NCBI GenBank assembly: GCA_002402755.1
Contig: DHGK01000097.1
Span: 23,678 to 39,525, forward strand
Direction: 5' to 3'
DNA length: 15,848 nt
Source of the DNA: Planctomycetes bacterium UBA4800
GTDB lineage: Bacteria; Planctomycetota; UBA8108; UBA8890; UBA8898
The notes below the pieces were generated by a model. It worked only from the letters and a program-made list of their open reading frames with translations, was not told the DNA's origin and ran no database searches. This document shows positions 1 to 6,183 of the stretch, piece by piece. The position numbers and the translations under genes were made by a program. Positions within the stretch are counted from its first letter, which is position 1. Each line of letters begins with the position of its first letter.

Positions 1-513
1 CCGGAGGCGGTGCGCGCCCTCGATGAGGGGCTCAGGACGCTCGCCGAGGCGCTCGAGCGCCATTGCGGCCGCGCCATCGCGTCCCTGCCCGGCGCGGGCG
101 CCGCCGGCGGAACGGCGGCGAGCCTCGCGGCGCTCTTCGGCGCGAGGATCGTGTCCGGCTTCGAGACCATCGCGGCGCTCGCGGGGCTCGAGCACAAGAT
201 CGCCGGCGCCGATCTCGTCATCACGGGCGAGGGCCGCGTGGATGCGCAGACGCTGCAAGGCAAGGTTCCCCTCGGCGTCGCGCGCCTGGCGCGGCGCGCC
301 GGCGTTCCGGTTATGATAGTGGGCGGCGAGATCCGGCCCGAGGCCGAGGCGCTGCGCGAGGAAGGCGTGTACGGCTTCTTTCCGATCGTGTCCGGCCCCA
401 TGCCGCGCTCCAAGGCGATGGCCGGGGCCCGCGAGCTCATGCGCGCGACCGGGCGCCGGATCGGATACGTGCTGGGCTATGCCGCGAAGTTTCGAGAAAG
501 AGGCGATCGATGA
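1..513 (+). CDS. Glycerate kinase, C-terminal part (5' end outside window)
   Basis: The frame is open from the first base, so the gene begins upstream; about 170 residues are visible. The segment GAGAAGGTAASLAALFGA, then GFETIAALAGLEHKI and ADLVITGEGRVDAQTLQGK, matches the C-terminal half of type I glycerate kinases (GlxK/GarK family), which phosphorylate D-glycerate with ATP in the cytoplasm to feed glycolysis. Family members are usually about 370-380 residues, so roughly the first half is missing. A GTG at 10 could be read as a start but would remove an essential part of the fold, so I treat the gene as truncated by the window edge. Its TGA stop (511-513) overlaps the ATG of the next gene in an ATGA arrangement, suggesting translational coupling. 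The family call is secure; the exact phosphorylation position (2- or 3-phosphoglycerate) cannot be read from this fragment. Confidence 0.88.
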   Translation, partial: PEAVRALDEGLRTLAEALERHCGRAIASLPGAGAAGGTAASLAALFGARIVSGFETIAALAGLEHKIAGADLVITGEGRVDAQTLQGKVPLGVARLARRAGVPVMIVGGEIRPEAEALREEGVYGFFPIVSGPMPRSKAMAGARELMRATGRRIGYVLGYAAKFRERGDR

Positions 514-1427
514 CATCCATGCTCGTTGCGCTCGTCCTGTGCGGCGCGGGGGAAGCCCCCGCGGCGGGGACCCTGGAGGCGGCGCTCGATGGCACGGTCG
601 TGCGGATCACGGTCGACGGGGCGCTCTTCACGTGCTACAAGTTCGCGCCGGAGCAGAAGTACCCGTACTTCTGGCCCGTGAACGGCCCGCGCTCCGGCGC
701 GAGCGTGACGACCGAGACGTCGGAGCCGTACCCGCATCACCGCTCGCTCTTCTTCGGATGCGATCGGGTCAACGGCGGCAACTACTGGCAGGAGGGCAAC
801 GAGCGCGGCCGGATCGTGTCCGGGACGCCGAAGATCCTGACGGCGCGCGGGCCGCGCGTCGAGTTCGAGGACCGTTGCCGGTGGCGGCGGCCGGGAGCGC
901 CGGAGCCGCTGAGCGACGTGCGGCGCATTGCCTGCTCGGCGCCGTCGCGCGATGTGCGGATCATCGATGTGGAGATCACGCTCACGGCCGAGGAGGACGT
1001 GCGCATCGCGCAGACCAATCACTCGCTCTTCAGTGCTCGCGTGGTCCCGGCGCTGGCCGTGCCCAAGGGCGGGCGCCTCGTCAACGCCGAGGGCGCGCTG
1101 GGCGAGAAGGCGACGTTCGGCGCCGCCTCCGCGTGGTGCGACTTCTCCGGGGACAACGGCGGGAAGGTCGAGGGCCTCGCCATTCTCGACTGGCCGCGGA
1201 ATCCCTGGTCGCCCTGCAAGTGGTTCACGCGCGATTACGGGTTTTTCTCGCCGACGCCGCTCAACTGGGTCGGCGAGGCGGGATTCAAGCTCGCGAAGGG
1301 CTCGACGCTGGCGCTCAAGTACCGCGTGGTCGTCCACGCGGGCAACGAGAAGGACGCGGACATCGCGGGCATCTACCGCGAATGGGCCCGGCAGGCCGGG
1401 GCGCCGCCGGCCCCGCGCGGCGAATGA
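510..1427 (+). CDS. Secreted DUF6807 (PmoA-like) family protein, copy 1
   Basis: A 305-residue protein. The start is ATG at 510, overlapping the stop of the glycerate kinase gene (ATGA); upstream in-frame starts would run through that gene. The N-terminus MTSMLVALVLCGAGEAPAAG is a short hydrophobic signal peptide. The core carries YPHHRSLFFGCDRVNGGNYW, with paired histidines at 76-77, which resembles the conserved HH..L.F...VNG..FW signature of the DUF6807/'methane oxygenase PmoA' family. That family is common in planctomycetes and Bacteroidetes; the PmoA label is historical and says nothing about methane oxidation. The C-terminal stretch WPRNPWSPCKWFTRDYGFFS and the ending IAGIYREWARQAG also fit the family. 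Its biochemical role is unknown; membership suggests a periplasmic or surface protein connected with sugar metabolism. A second family member lies at 14841-15806. Confidence 0.8.
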   Translation: MTSMLVALVLCGAGEAPAAGTLEAALDGTVVRITVDGALFTCYKFAPEQKYPYFWPVNGPRSGASVTTETSEPYPHHRSLFFGCDRVNGGNYWQEGNERGRIVSGTPKILTARGPRVEFEDRCRWRRPGAPEPLSDVRRIACSAPSRDVRIIDVEITLTAEEDVRIAQTNHSLFSARVVPALAVPKGGRLVNAEGALGEKATFGAASAWCDFSGDNGGKVEGLAILDWPRNPWSPCKWFTRDYGFFSPTPLNWVGEAGFKLAKGSTLALKYRVVVHAGNEKDADIAGIYREWARQAGAPPAPRGE

Positions 1428-1457
1428 CAAGATCGCGCGCCGCCTGAGGTAGGGGAA

Positions 1458-1478
1458 AGGCGGCTCCGATTACCGCCT
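1458..1478 (+). terminator. Possible weak terminator hairpin after DUF6807 gene
   Basis: AGGCGG (1458-1463) pairs exactly with CCGCCT (1473-1478) across a 9-base loop, 31 bases after the stop of the DUF6807 gene and upstream of the dockerin gene. There is no T-run, so it may act only as a pause or mRNA-end structure. The rest of 1428-1588 holds a T/A-richer patch around 1499-1515 that may contain a promoter, but no convincing -35/-10 pair. Confidence 0.25.
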
Positions 1479-1588
1479 CGAAAGTGGTGGGGGCGGTGTT
1501 TGTGTGGTTAAATTGAGGGATCGGTCCGTCCCCGGCCGCGCCCGCGGCGGGAGGACCCGGAAGCAACGCGGGAGTAAAGGAGCAACGC

Positions 1589-2791
1589 GTGAGAGCGCTG
1601 TGTGCACGCGGAACGCTTGCGGCCGCGCTGTGTATGTGCGCCGCCGCCGTCCACGGTCAAGGCTCGGCCCAGATACGGCTCTCGCTCGTGCGAGGTGCGC
1701 AGGACTCGGCGATCGCCGTCCGGTTCGATTCGCTGCCCGCCGCGACGGCGCGTCTCGTGCAGGGATGGAGCTACGGCGTCTGCATTCAGGACGGCATCGA
1801 GGTCGTCGAGGCCGTCGCCGGCGCCGACCTTGCCGCCGCGGGAGCAACGGCGGTTGCGATCGATCGCGTCGCGGGCGGCATCACCGTCAGGGTGACGCTC
1901 ACCGGCGACCTGGCCCGCGGTCTTCCCGAGAACGGCTTCGCCGCGTGGGAGGATCTCGTCATACGGTATCGCTGCGTGCCGGGCGCCTGCATGGGAGGGA
2001 TGGCGTCCTTCTGCCGCGACCCCATCGGCGGCCTCGCGGTGCCGGCCGAGTTCTCGGTGGGAGGCGTGTCGCTCTCGCCTGAGCGCGGCGTCGCCTTCGG
2101 CGCCTGCGGGCCGTCGGGCAAGGTGCGCGTCGATCCGGTCTACACCTACGAGGGCAGGGTGGCCGTGGTGTTGCGCGCCGATCCCGATGTGGCCGCCTGC
2201 CCGCTCCAGGGCTGGAGCTATGGCGTGTGCATCAACGGGGATATCCAGGTCGGCGCCATGCTTGCCGGCGCGGACACCATCGACGCCAAGGGCGGCGTCC
2301 GGCCCGACTGGGACATGTACAAGCTGTCCGAGCGCGGCATCGCGCGCTCGGTGATCATCGACGTCATCGGCCCGATCGTGGTCGGCACCGACCGGTTGAT
2401 CGACGGCTGGGAGGACTTCGTCTTCTCGGTCGAGGGAATGCCGTGCGGAACGATTCGCATCTGCGATGAAGAGGTCGGCGATCCGCCGGTCGATGCGACC
2501 TGGACGTACAAGGAGGAAGGGCTGCCCATGGGCGCGGCGAACCTCGGGGCGAGGGCGCTGTGCTGGCAGCGAGGCGACACGAACTTCGACGGGAAGTTGA
2601 ACATCGCCGACGCCATCAATCTCCTCGCGTGCCTCTTCGGCGCGGGCGGGGGCCCGTACTGCGCCTGCGCGCAAGCCGGTTGCCGCCCGGTCTTCAACGC
2701 CAACAACGACGACCGCCTGAACATCGCCGACCCGATCTATCTCCTCCAGTACATCTTCCTGAACGGGCCGCCGCCGCCGCCGCTCAGGTGA
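1589..2791 (+). CDS. Secreted dockerin-type protein with two tandem QGWSYGVCI units
   Basis: A 400-residue protein. The start is GTG 1589, with AGGAG at 1578-1582 six bases upstream; this gives a signal peptide (RGTLAAALCMCAAAVHGQG). Two related units follow. Unit 1 has VQGWSYGVCIQDGIEV near residues 57-72, then WEDLVIRYRC and a Cys pair in GACMGGMASFC. Unit 2 has LQGWSYGVCINGDIQV near 206-221, then WEDFVFSVEG and a Cys pair in MPCGTIRIC. The C-terminus is a type I dockerin-like pair of calcium loops: GDTNFDGKLNIADAINLL (from residue 329) and NANNDDRLNIADPIYLLQYI (from 370), ending in a proline run. Such terminal repeats are abundant in planctomycete extracellular proteins, where no classical cellulosome scaffold is known. 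The function of the paired units is not recognised; a cohesin-like or surface-adhesion beta-sandwich is an inference. It stands alone on its strand, about 160 bases after the DUF6807 gene. Confidence 0.78.
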   Translation: MRALCARGTLAAALCMCAAAVHGQGSAQIRLSLVRGAQDSAIAVRFDSLPAATARLVQGWSYGVCIQDGIEVVEAVAGADLAAAGATAVAIDRVAGGITVRVTLTGDLARGLPENGFAAWEDLVIRYRCVPGACMGGMASFCRDPIGGLAVPAEFSVGGVSLSPERGVAFGACGPSGKVRVDPVYTYEGRVAVVLRADPDVAACPLQGWSYGVCINGDIQVGAMLAGADTIDAKGGVRPDWDMYKLSERGIARSVIIDVIGPIVVGTDRLIDGWEDFVFSVEGMPCGTIRICDEEVGDPPVDATWTYKEEGLPMGAANLGARALCWQRGDTNFDGKLNIADAINLLACLFGAGGGPYCACAQAGCRPVFNANNDDRLNIADPIYLLQYIFLNGPPPPPLR

Positions 2792-2803
2792 CGCGCGCCG
2801 CAT

Positions 2804-2869
2804 CTACGATGCGCGTGTCTTTGGAACCCGAATCCCCCGTGCGGAGGAGCGCGAGCATGGAACGCATCG
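2804..2869 (+). repeat. 66-bp direct repeat, left copy: orphan gene leader
   Basis: This stretch matches 4415-4480 at 61 of 66 positions with no gaps. Both copies hold the same elements: ctacgat, a GGAGGAG ribosome-binding site (here 2843-2849), a 7-base spacer, ATG (here 2857) and the codons for MERI. In the right copy this is the real start of the epimerase gene. Here the frame continues for only about 25 codons and shows no Tat motif or TIM barrel, so it is a leader without its gene. Similarity ends at 2869, just before a sequence resembling dispersed repeats (2880-2900). The copies flank the hip module. Confidence 0.85.
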
Positions 2870-3040
2870 CGCGGGGCGCGAAATCAGTGACTGTCCCCCG
2901 AGTACACCTTGCGCCCCAGACTCCCGGGTGAACTCCTGCTCTACGCCTTTCCCGCGCAACGCGGATGGAGTTTTCGGTAGGGACGAGCGCCGGGCGGCAG
3001 GATCGAGTCTCGCGAGAAAAAAGTCGCTTTCTGAACAATT

Positions 3041-3084
3041 TAATGGACGATAAACTCGATAGAGGCCAATATAATGGACACAAT
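3041..3084 (+). promoter_or_regulatory. Promoter/operator region of the hipB-like gene
   Basis: A perfect TATAAT occurs at 3070-3075, ten bases before the chosen ATG at 3085, in a conspicuously AT-rich stretch of otherwise GC-rich DNA. TAATGGAC occurs twice, at 3041-3048 and 3072-3079, exactly 31 bases apart (about three helical turns), the second copy overlapping the TATAAT box. This looks like a paired binding site for the HTH protein encoded next, consistent with the known autoregulation of hip modules. No good -35 lies at 17 bases; TGGACG lies 20 bases upstream. Transcription would begin only a few bases before the ATG, implying a leaderless mRNA, and no Shine-Dalgarno is visible. A 10-bp palindrome TCTCGCGAGA lies further upstream at 3008-3017. 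Confidence 0.5.
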
Positions 3085-3435
3085 ATGAGCAAGAGACGAT
3101 CCGGAGCAGCGTTGCCGATTCCCGTCCGCCGTGCCCTGCAGGCACTCGGCGGGGATATCCGCGATGCCCGTCTGCGGCGGCGCATTCCCACTGCGGTCAT
3201 GGCGGAACGCGCTTCTATCAGCCGCATGACCTTGAACAAGATCGAAAAGGGAGATCCCGGGGTCTCCATGGGCAGTTATGCGACCGTGCTCTTCGTCCTG
3301 GGCCTGACCGATCGACTGGCCGCCGTCGCTGACCCGCGCGCCGATACCCTCGGGCGCATGCTCGATGAGGAGCGTCTGCCCAGGCGCATCCGCCGATCCC
3401 GCAAGACCACCGACAGGGAGCCACCGGCCGCGTGA
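3085..3435 (+). CDS. HipB-like XRE-family antitoxin / autorepressor
   Basis: A 116-residue protein if it starts at ATG 3085; in-frame ATGs at 3043 and 2965 would add residues unlike the family, and neither has a ribosome-binding site. A helix-turn-helix of Cro/CI type spans about residues 23-70. AVMAERASISRMTLNKIEKG (37-56) contains the two DNA-contacting helices, followed by PGVSMGSYATVLFVLGL, which is typical of the HipB-like partners of HipA kinases. A basic tail (RLPRRIRRSRKT) follows. The stop overlaps the next start (TGATG, 3433-3437), the usual coupling of hipB and hipA. The expected role is to bind the operator upstream and restrain the HipA partner. Since the partner gene here is broken, this is probably an orphan antitoxin that keeps only its DNA-binding function. 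There are no frame disruptions. Confidence 0.85.
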   Translation: MSKRRSGAALPIPVRRALQALGGDIRDARLRRRIPTAVMAERASISRMTLNKIEKGDPGVSMGSYATVLFVLGLTDRLAAVADPRADTLGRMLDEERLPRRIRRSRKTTDREPPAA

Positions 3436-4173
3436 TGGAGACCGAAACGCTCGTCTACGTGGACCTCGAAGGCGTCACACACCTGGTCGGACGCCTCTGG
3501 ACCCGAACGCGCAGGGGCAAGGAGAGTGCGAACTTCGAATACGACGCCTCCTGGCTCGAGCGCCCCGATCGGTTCTCGATCGAGCCCGCTCTCACGCTCG
3601 ATCCCGGTCCCTTCCATGCGCGCCCCGGCGCCGCCCTTTTCGGCGCCATCGGGGATTCAGCCCCCGACCGGTGGGGACGTGTCCTCATGCGCCGCGCGGA
3701 GCGGCGCCGCGCGGAGCGCGCCGGAACGCCGCCACGAACCCTTCGCGAACTTGACTATCTTCTGCTGGTGGATGATGAGGCGCGTCAGGGCGCACTACGG
3801 TTCAAGGCGAAGGCGGACGGCCCGTTCCTCGCGGAATGCGATAGGGTCCGGATTCCGCCCCTGCTCGAGCTTCCCCGACTGCTGTCGGCCGCAGATCGGG
3901 TAGCTGCCGGTTCCGGTGGACATCAAACCGCGGGTTCTGGCAACAGCCATTGACATCGACGATGGCACCGCCTCTCTCGATCTGGCCATGAACGTGGCGG
4001 CGTACTTCGAACTCGATCCGGATGAGGCCCGCGGCATCGCACGAGAGGTCGGAACGGCAGTGAAGGCCTGGCGGCGCGTTGCCGCGCGTCTCCACATCAG
4101 TGCGGTGGAGATCAACCGCATGGCGTCGGCGTTCGAGCACGAGGATCTCCGTGCGGCGCTGCGCGGCGCCTGA
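3435..4173 (+). pseudogene. hipA-like Ser/Thr kinase toxin, kinase core deleted
   Basis: The first frame opens at ATG 3435 (GTG 3432 is possible) and matches the HipA N-terminal domain: VYVDLEGVTHLVGRLWTR, FEYDASWLERPDRFSIEP, GAIGDSAPDRWGR and LLLVDDEARQGALRFK, up to LLSAADRV at residue 156. Downstream of base 3902 the family resemblance jumps to another frame and to the far C-terminus: PVPVDIKPRVLATAID (from about 3907), then DDGTASLDLAMNVAAYF and MASAFEHEDLRAAL to the stop at 4171-4173. In intact relatives roughly 200 or more residues lie between these two parts, including the phosphorylated activation-loop serine, the ATP site and the catalytic and metal-binding aspartates. Here they are absent and the frames do not match, so the first frame runs only to a TGA at 3953. 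A short start at GTG 3916 could make an 85-residue C-terminal peptide, but no ribosome-binding site supports it. Kinase activity is excluded. Confidence 0.85.
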
Positions 4174-4414
4174 GCCCGGACGATTCACCGCCCCGCGGCC
4201 GTGGGAGAACCTGCTGCCGCCGTCTGGGGCTGCCGGACGGCCGGCGTCTCTCGGAGCCTCGCCGCCGCGTTGATCGATGACACGCGAAACCGCGCGCAGA
4301 GGATCGAGCCAGAAGCGTCGATGGCATAGCGCCGCGTGTGAACGCTCCTGGCGGGTGCGGGAGGCGCCGGAATGCCGGCCTCGTGCCCTCGTAGCTGAAT
4401 CCACCGTGGACGTG

Positions 4415-4480
4415 CTACGATGCCCGGGTCTTCGGAACCCGAGTCCCCTGTGCGGAGGAGCGCGAGCATGGAACGCATCG
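4415..4480 (+). repeat. 66-bp direct repeat, right copy: leader and start of epimerase gene
   Basis: Partner of 2804-2869, with five mismatches and no gaps. This copy contains TACGAT (4416-4421, a possible -10 element), the GGAGGAG ribosome-binding site at 4454-4460 and the ATG at 4468, and ends five codons into the epimerase. The repeat therefore begins at the putative -10 box and ends just inside the coding sequence, so it is an expression leader rather than a random duplicated block. Similarity is lost abruptly on both sides. The 241-base stretch before it (4174-4414) contains no gene I can support. Confidence 0.85.
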
Positions 4481-5454
4481 ATCGGAGCAGTGTCACGCGG
4501 CGCACGTTTCTGGAAGTCGCGGGTGTTGCGGGAGGAACGCTGGGCGCGGCGGGCTGCGCCGCCGCGGGGGCCGTGTCCGGCTCCGCGCCGGCGGGCGCGC
4601 CGCCGTCCCGCAAGGCGATTGGCATCGGCATCAACCTGGAGTACGTGCGGCACGCGGACAAGAGCCTGGCCTACGGCGTCGCGCGCGCGGGCGAGATCGG
4701 GTACGAGTACGTCGAGCCTTGCTTCCTCATGGGCCGCTGCCTCCTGTCGGAGGGCGGGTACTGCCACGTGACGAGCATGGACACCGAGCCCAAACGCATC
4801 CGGGGCATGATGGCCGAGGCCGGGGTCACGATCAGCGCCCTGTCCTCCCACTCCGATCTTCTCGACCCGGAGTTCGGCGTCCTCTACGCGCGACGCGGCA
4901 TCAGGTACGCCAAGGCGGTCGGGACGAACATCGTCCAGATCACCGAAAACATGCACCCGCCCGCCTGGATGACCGAGAAGGATGCGTACGAGACGATGAA
5001 GATCACGTTGCGGGCGATCGCCGAGACGTGCGCCGACAACGGCGTCTACCTCGGGGTCGAGCAGCACGGCCCCTACACGGCGAAGACCGAGAAGATGCTC
5101 CGCATCCTCGAGCTCGTCGACTCGCCCTGGATCCGCGTCAACTACGACTGCGGGAACACCTTCCTCGCCGGCGAGGACCCCTACGCGATGCTCGACGCGG
5201 TCGTCGAGAAGGTCGTGCACGTGCACGCCAAGGACATCTCGGTCGCGCAGGCCGAGGCCGAGCGCGGCAAGGTCACCGGGACGGCCGTGGGCTGCGCGTG
5301 CGGCGACGGGGTCATCGACTGGCATCGCATTGTCCGGACGCTCATGCGCGCCGGGTTCTCGGGCGTCCTGTCGGTCGAGTGCGGGACCGATGCGGAGGCC
5401 GTCAAGTCGCTCGCGTATCTGAAGAAGGTGCTCGCGGAGGTCGGTGCGGCGTGA
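4468..5454 (+). CDS. Tat-exported sugar phosphate isomerase/epimerase-like TIM barrel protein
   Basis: A 328-residue protein. ATG 4468 is chosen because GGAGGAG lies seven bases upstream and it places the Tat motif near the N-terminus; ATG 4420 has no such site. SVTRRTFLEVAGVAGG is a twin-arginine signal, followed by LGAAGC, a possible lipobox (Cys about 25), so the protein may be a Tat lipoprotein. The remainder is an AP endonuclease 2-type barrel (xylose isomerase-like superfamily). Likely metal and substrate residues are E198 (GVEQHG), D227 (NYDCGN), H253 and D256 (VHVHAKD) and E304 (SVECG). This pattern fits sugar isomerases and epimerases acting on ketoses or inositol-like substrates; the substrate cannot be inferred. 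Exported Tat versions are frequent in planctomycetes. It stands between two defective toxin-antitoxin modules and shares its leader sequence with 2804-2869. Confidence 0.85.
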   Translation: MERIDRSSVTRRTFLEVAGVAGGTLGAAGCAAAGAVSGSAPAGAPPSRKAIGIGINLEYVRHADKSLAYGVARAGEIGYEYVEPCFLMGRCLLSEGGYCHVTSMDTEPKRIRGMMAEAGVTISALSSHSDLLDPEFGVLYARRGIRYAKAVGTNIVQITENMHPPAWMTEKDAYETMKITLRAIAETCADNGVYLGVEQHGPYTAKTEKMLRILELVDSPWIRVNYDCGNTFLAGEDPYAMLDAVVEKVVHVHAKDISVAQAEAERGKVTGTAVGCACGDGVIDWHRIVRTLMRAGFSGVLSVECGTDAEAVKSLAYLKKVLAEVGAA

Positions 5455-5475
5455 GCGCCGCCCTCGCGAGGCAGC

Positions 5476-5496
5476 GACCGGCGATCGCTGCCGGTC
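5476..5496 (+). terminator. Hairpin after the epimerase gene
   Basis: GACCGGC (5476-5482) pairs perfectly with GCCGGTC (5490-5496) across a 7-base loop, 22 bases after the epimerase stop. It is GC-rich and well placed for a terminator, but no U-tract follows, so intrinsic termination would be inefficient. It separates the epimerase from the promoter of the MNT gene. Confidence 0.4.
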
Positions 5497-5538
5497 CCGC
5501 GGCGTAGCCGGGTTCTCGATGGCAGCCGTCCTCGGAGC

Positions 5539-5567
5539 TTGCCCTGCCGGCCCTTCGTGCATAGAAT
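5539..5567 (+). promoter_or_regulatory. Sigma70-type promoter of the MNT/HEPN module
   Basis: TTGCCC (5539-5544) and TAGAAT (5562-5567) are separated by exactly 17 bases and match the -35 and -10 consensus at four and five of six positions. The predicted transcription start is near 5574, giving a 5' leader of about 26 bases before the ATG at 5600. The ribosome-binding site of that gene is weak (a GAGCGAG stretch). Confidence 0.5.
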
Positions 5568-5599
5568 GATCTTCTCGTACGCGTGGTGAGCGAGCACGT

Positions 5600-5923
5600 A
5601 TGGAACCAGACCAGAAGCTGCTCGGCGAGCTTGTCCGCCGGATAGTCAGTGCGGTGAATCCGTTGCGGATCGTACTCTTCGGTTCGTCCTGCCGCGGCGA
5701 GATGCGCCCCGGCAGCGATCTTGACGTGCTCGTCGTGATGCCGGACGGCACTCATTGCCGGCAGACGACGGCGCTGGTCTATAGGAGCCTTCTCGGTCTC
5801 GGCGTTCCCAAGGACATTCTCGTGGCGACTCCCGCCGTCATCGAGAAGCACAGAGATAACGAGTCTCTGGTATATGCGCATGCGCTGCGCGAGGGAAAAG
5901 AGCTCTACCATGCCGAAACCTGA
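5600..5923 (+). CDS. MNT-type nucleotidyltransferase (antitoxin of a HEPN/MNT module)
   Basis: A 107-residue protein, a normal length for minimal nucleotidyltransferases. RIVLFGSSCRGEMRPGSDLD contains the signature GS (28-29) followed by D40-x-D42 for metal binding, then LVVMPDG. The end VYAHALREGKELYHAET is typical of the family. In known HEPN/MNT pairs the MNT protein AMPylates its HEPN ribonuclease partner near the active site and so neutralises it. The catalytic residues all look intact here. Its stop overlaps the next start by 14 bases, so the two were co-translated. The promoter TTGCCC-17-TAGAAT lies just upstream. Because the HEPN gene is reduced to its C-terminal end, this looks like an orphan antitoxin; a housekeeping adenylyltransferase role cannot be excluded. 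Confidence 0.85.
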   Translation: MEPDQKLLGELVRRIVSAVNPLRIVLFGSSCRGEMRPGSDLDVLVVMPDGTHCRQTTALVYRSLLGLGVPKDILVATPAVIEKHRDNESLVYAHALREGKELYHAET

Positions 5924-6101
5924 CGGCGATCTGCCGCCGGCAATCCAGGATTCGGTGGAGCTGAGCGTGTTCGCCGTCGAGACGCGTTATCCCGGCGACT
6001 ATGTGCCCGTCACCGCGACCGAACATGCACGCGCCGTCGCCATCGCCGAGCGCGTGGTTGCGTGGGCCGCGGCGATGCTCGCAGGCCCCCGCACGGCCTG
6101 A
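5910..6101 (+). pseudogene. HEPN toxin remnant, internally deleted in frame
   Basis: A 63-residue open frame beginning at ATG 5910 inside the end of the MNT gene. From residue 8 on, LPPAIQDSVELSVFAVETRY, then PGDYVPVTATEHARAVAIAE and a closing VVAWAAAML, reproduces the last helices of HEPN-domain proteins. HEPN proteins are normally about 110-140 residues. The first helices, with the FHAQQAAEKALKA-like segment and the R-x(4-6)-H catalytic motif, are absent. The start region MPKPDG looks native, so an in-frame internal deletion of roughly 70-80 codons is the simplest explanation. The peptide may still be made and might bind the MNT protein, but ribonuclease activity is not expected. Alternatively it could be a genuine small partner protein. 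Confidence 0.7.
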
Positions 6102-6111
6102 ACTCGTGCGC

Positions 6112-6174
6112 CCGCAATCGCACGCCTTGTCAGGACGCCCGAGCAGGGCTTTCGGTGCAGCACCGTGATTGCGG
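6112..6174. terminator. Structured convergent intergenic region, probable bidirectional terminator
   Basis: This lies between the HEPN remnant (stop 6101) and the opposing arabinofuranosidase gene (stop 6184). An outer inverted repeat CCGCAATC(g)CAC at 6112-6123 pairs with GTGATTGCGG at 6165-6174, with one bulged base. Inside it, CGGTGC-a-GCACCG (6153-6165) is an odd 13-base palindrome. Placement between two gene ends and readability on both strands suggest termination in both directions. There is no T-run on either strand, so intrinsic termination is unproven. Confidence 0.4.
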
Positions 6175-6183
6175 AGCAGGCGA

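Noticed and set aside
510..1427. Reading DUF6807 proteins as methane monooxygenase subunits because of the PmoA family label.
   Set aside because: Both proteins are small, soluble and secreted with no multiple membrane segments, unlike the true particulate methane monooxygenase subunits.
4361..4382. Imperfect hairpin GAGGCGCCGG-aatg-CCGGCCTC before the epimerase leader, considered as a terminator of the hip module.
   Set aside because: It has a bulge, only a short perfect core, no T-run, and lies almost 190 bases after the hipA remnant. Similar short inverted repeats are expected by chance in this GC-rich DNA.
3802..5751. A 649-codon minus-strand open frame spanning hipA, the epimerase and the MNT gene.
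   Set aside because: It crosses three well supported plus-strand genes and shows no recognisable domain or start signal.
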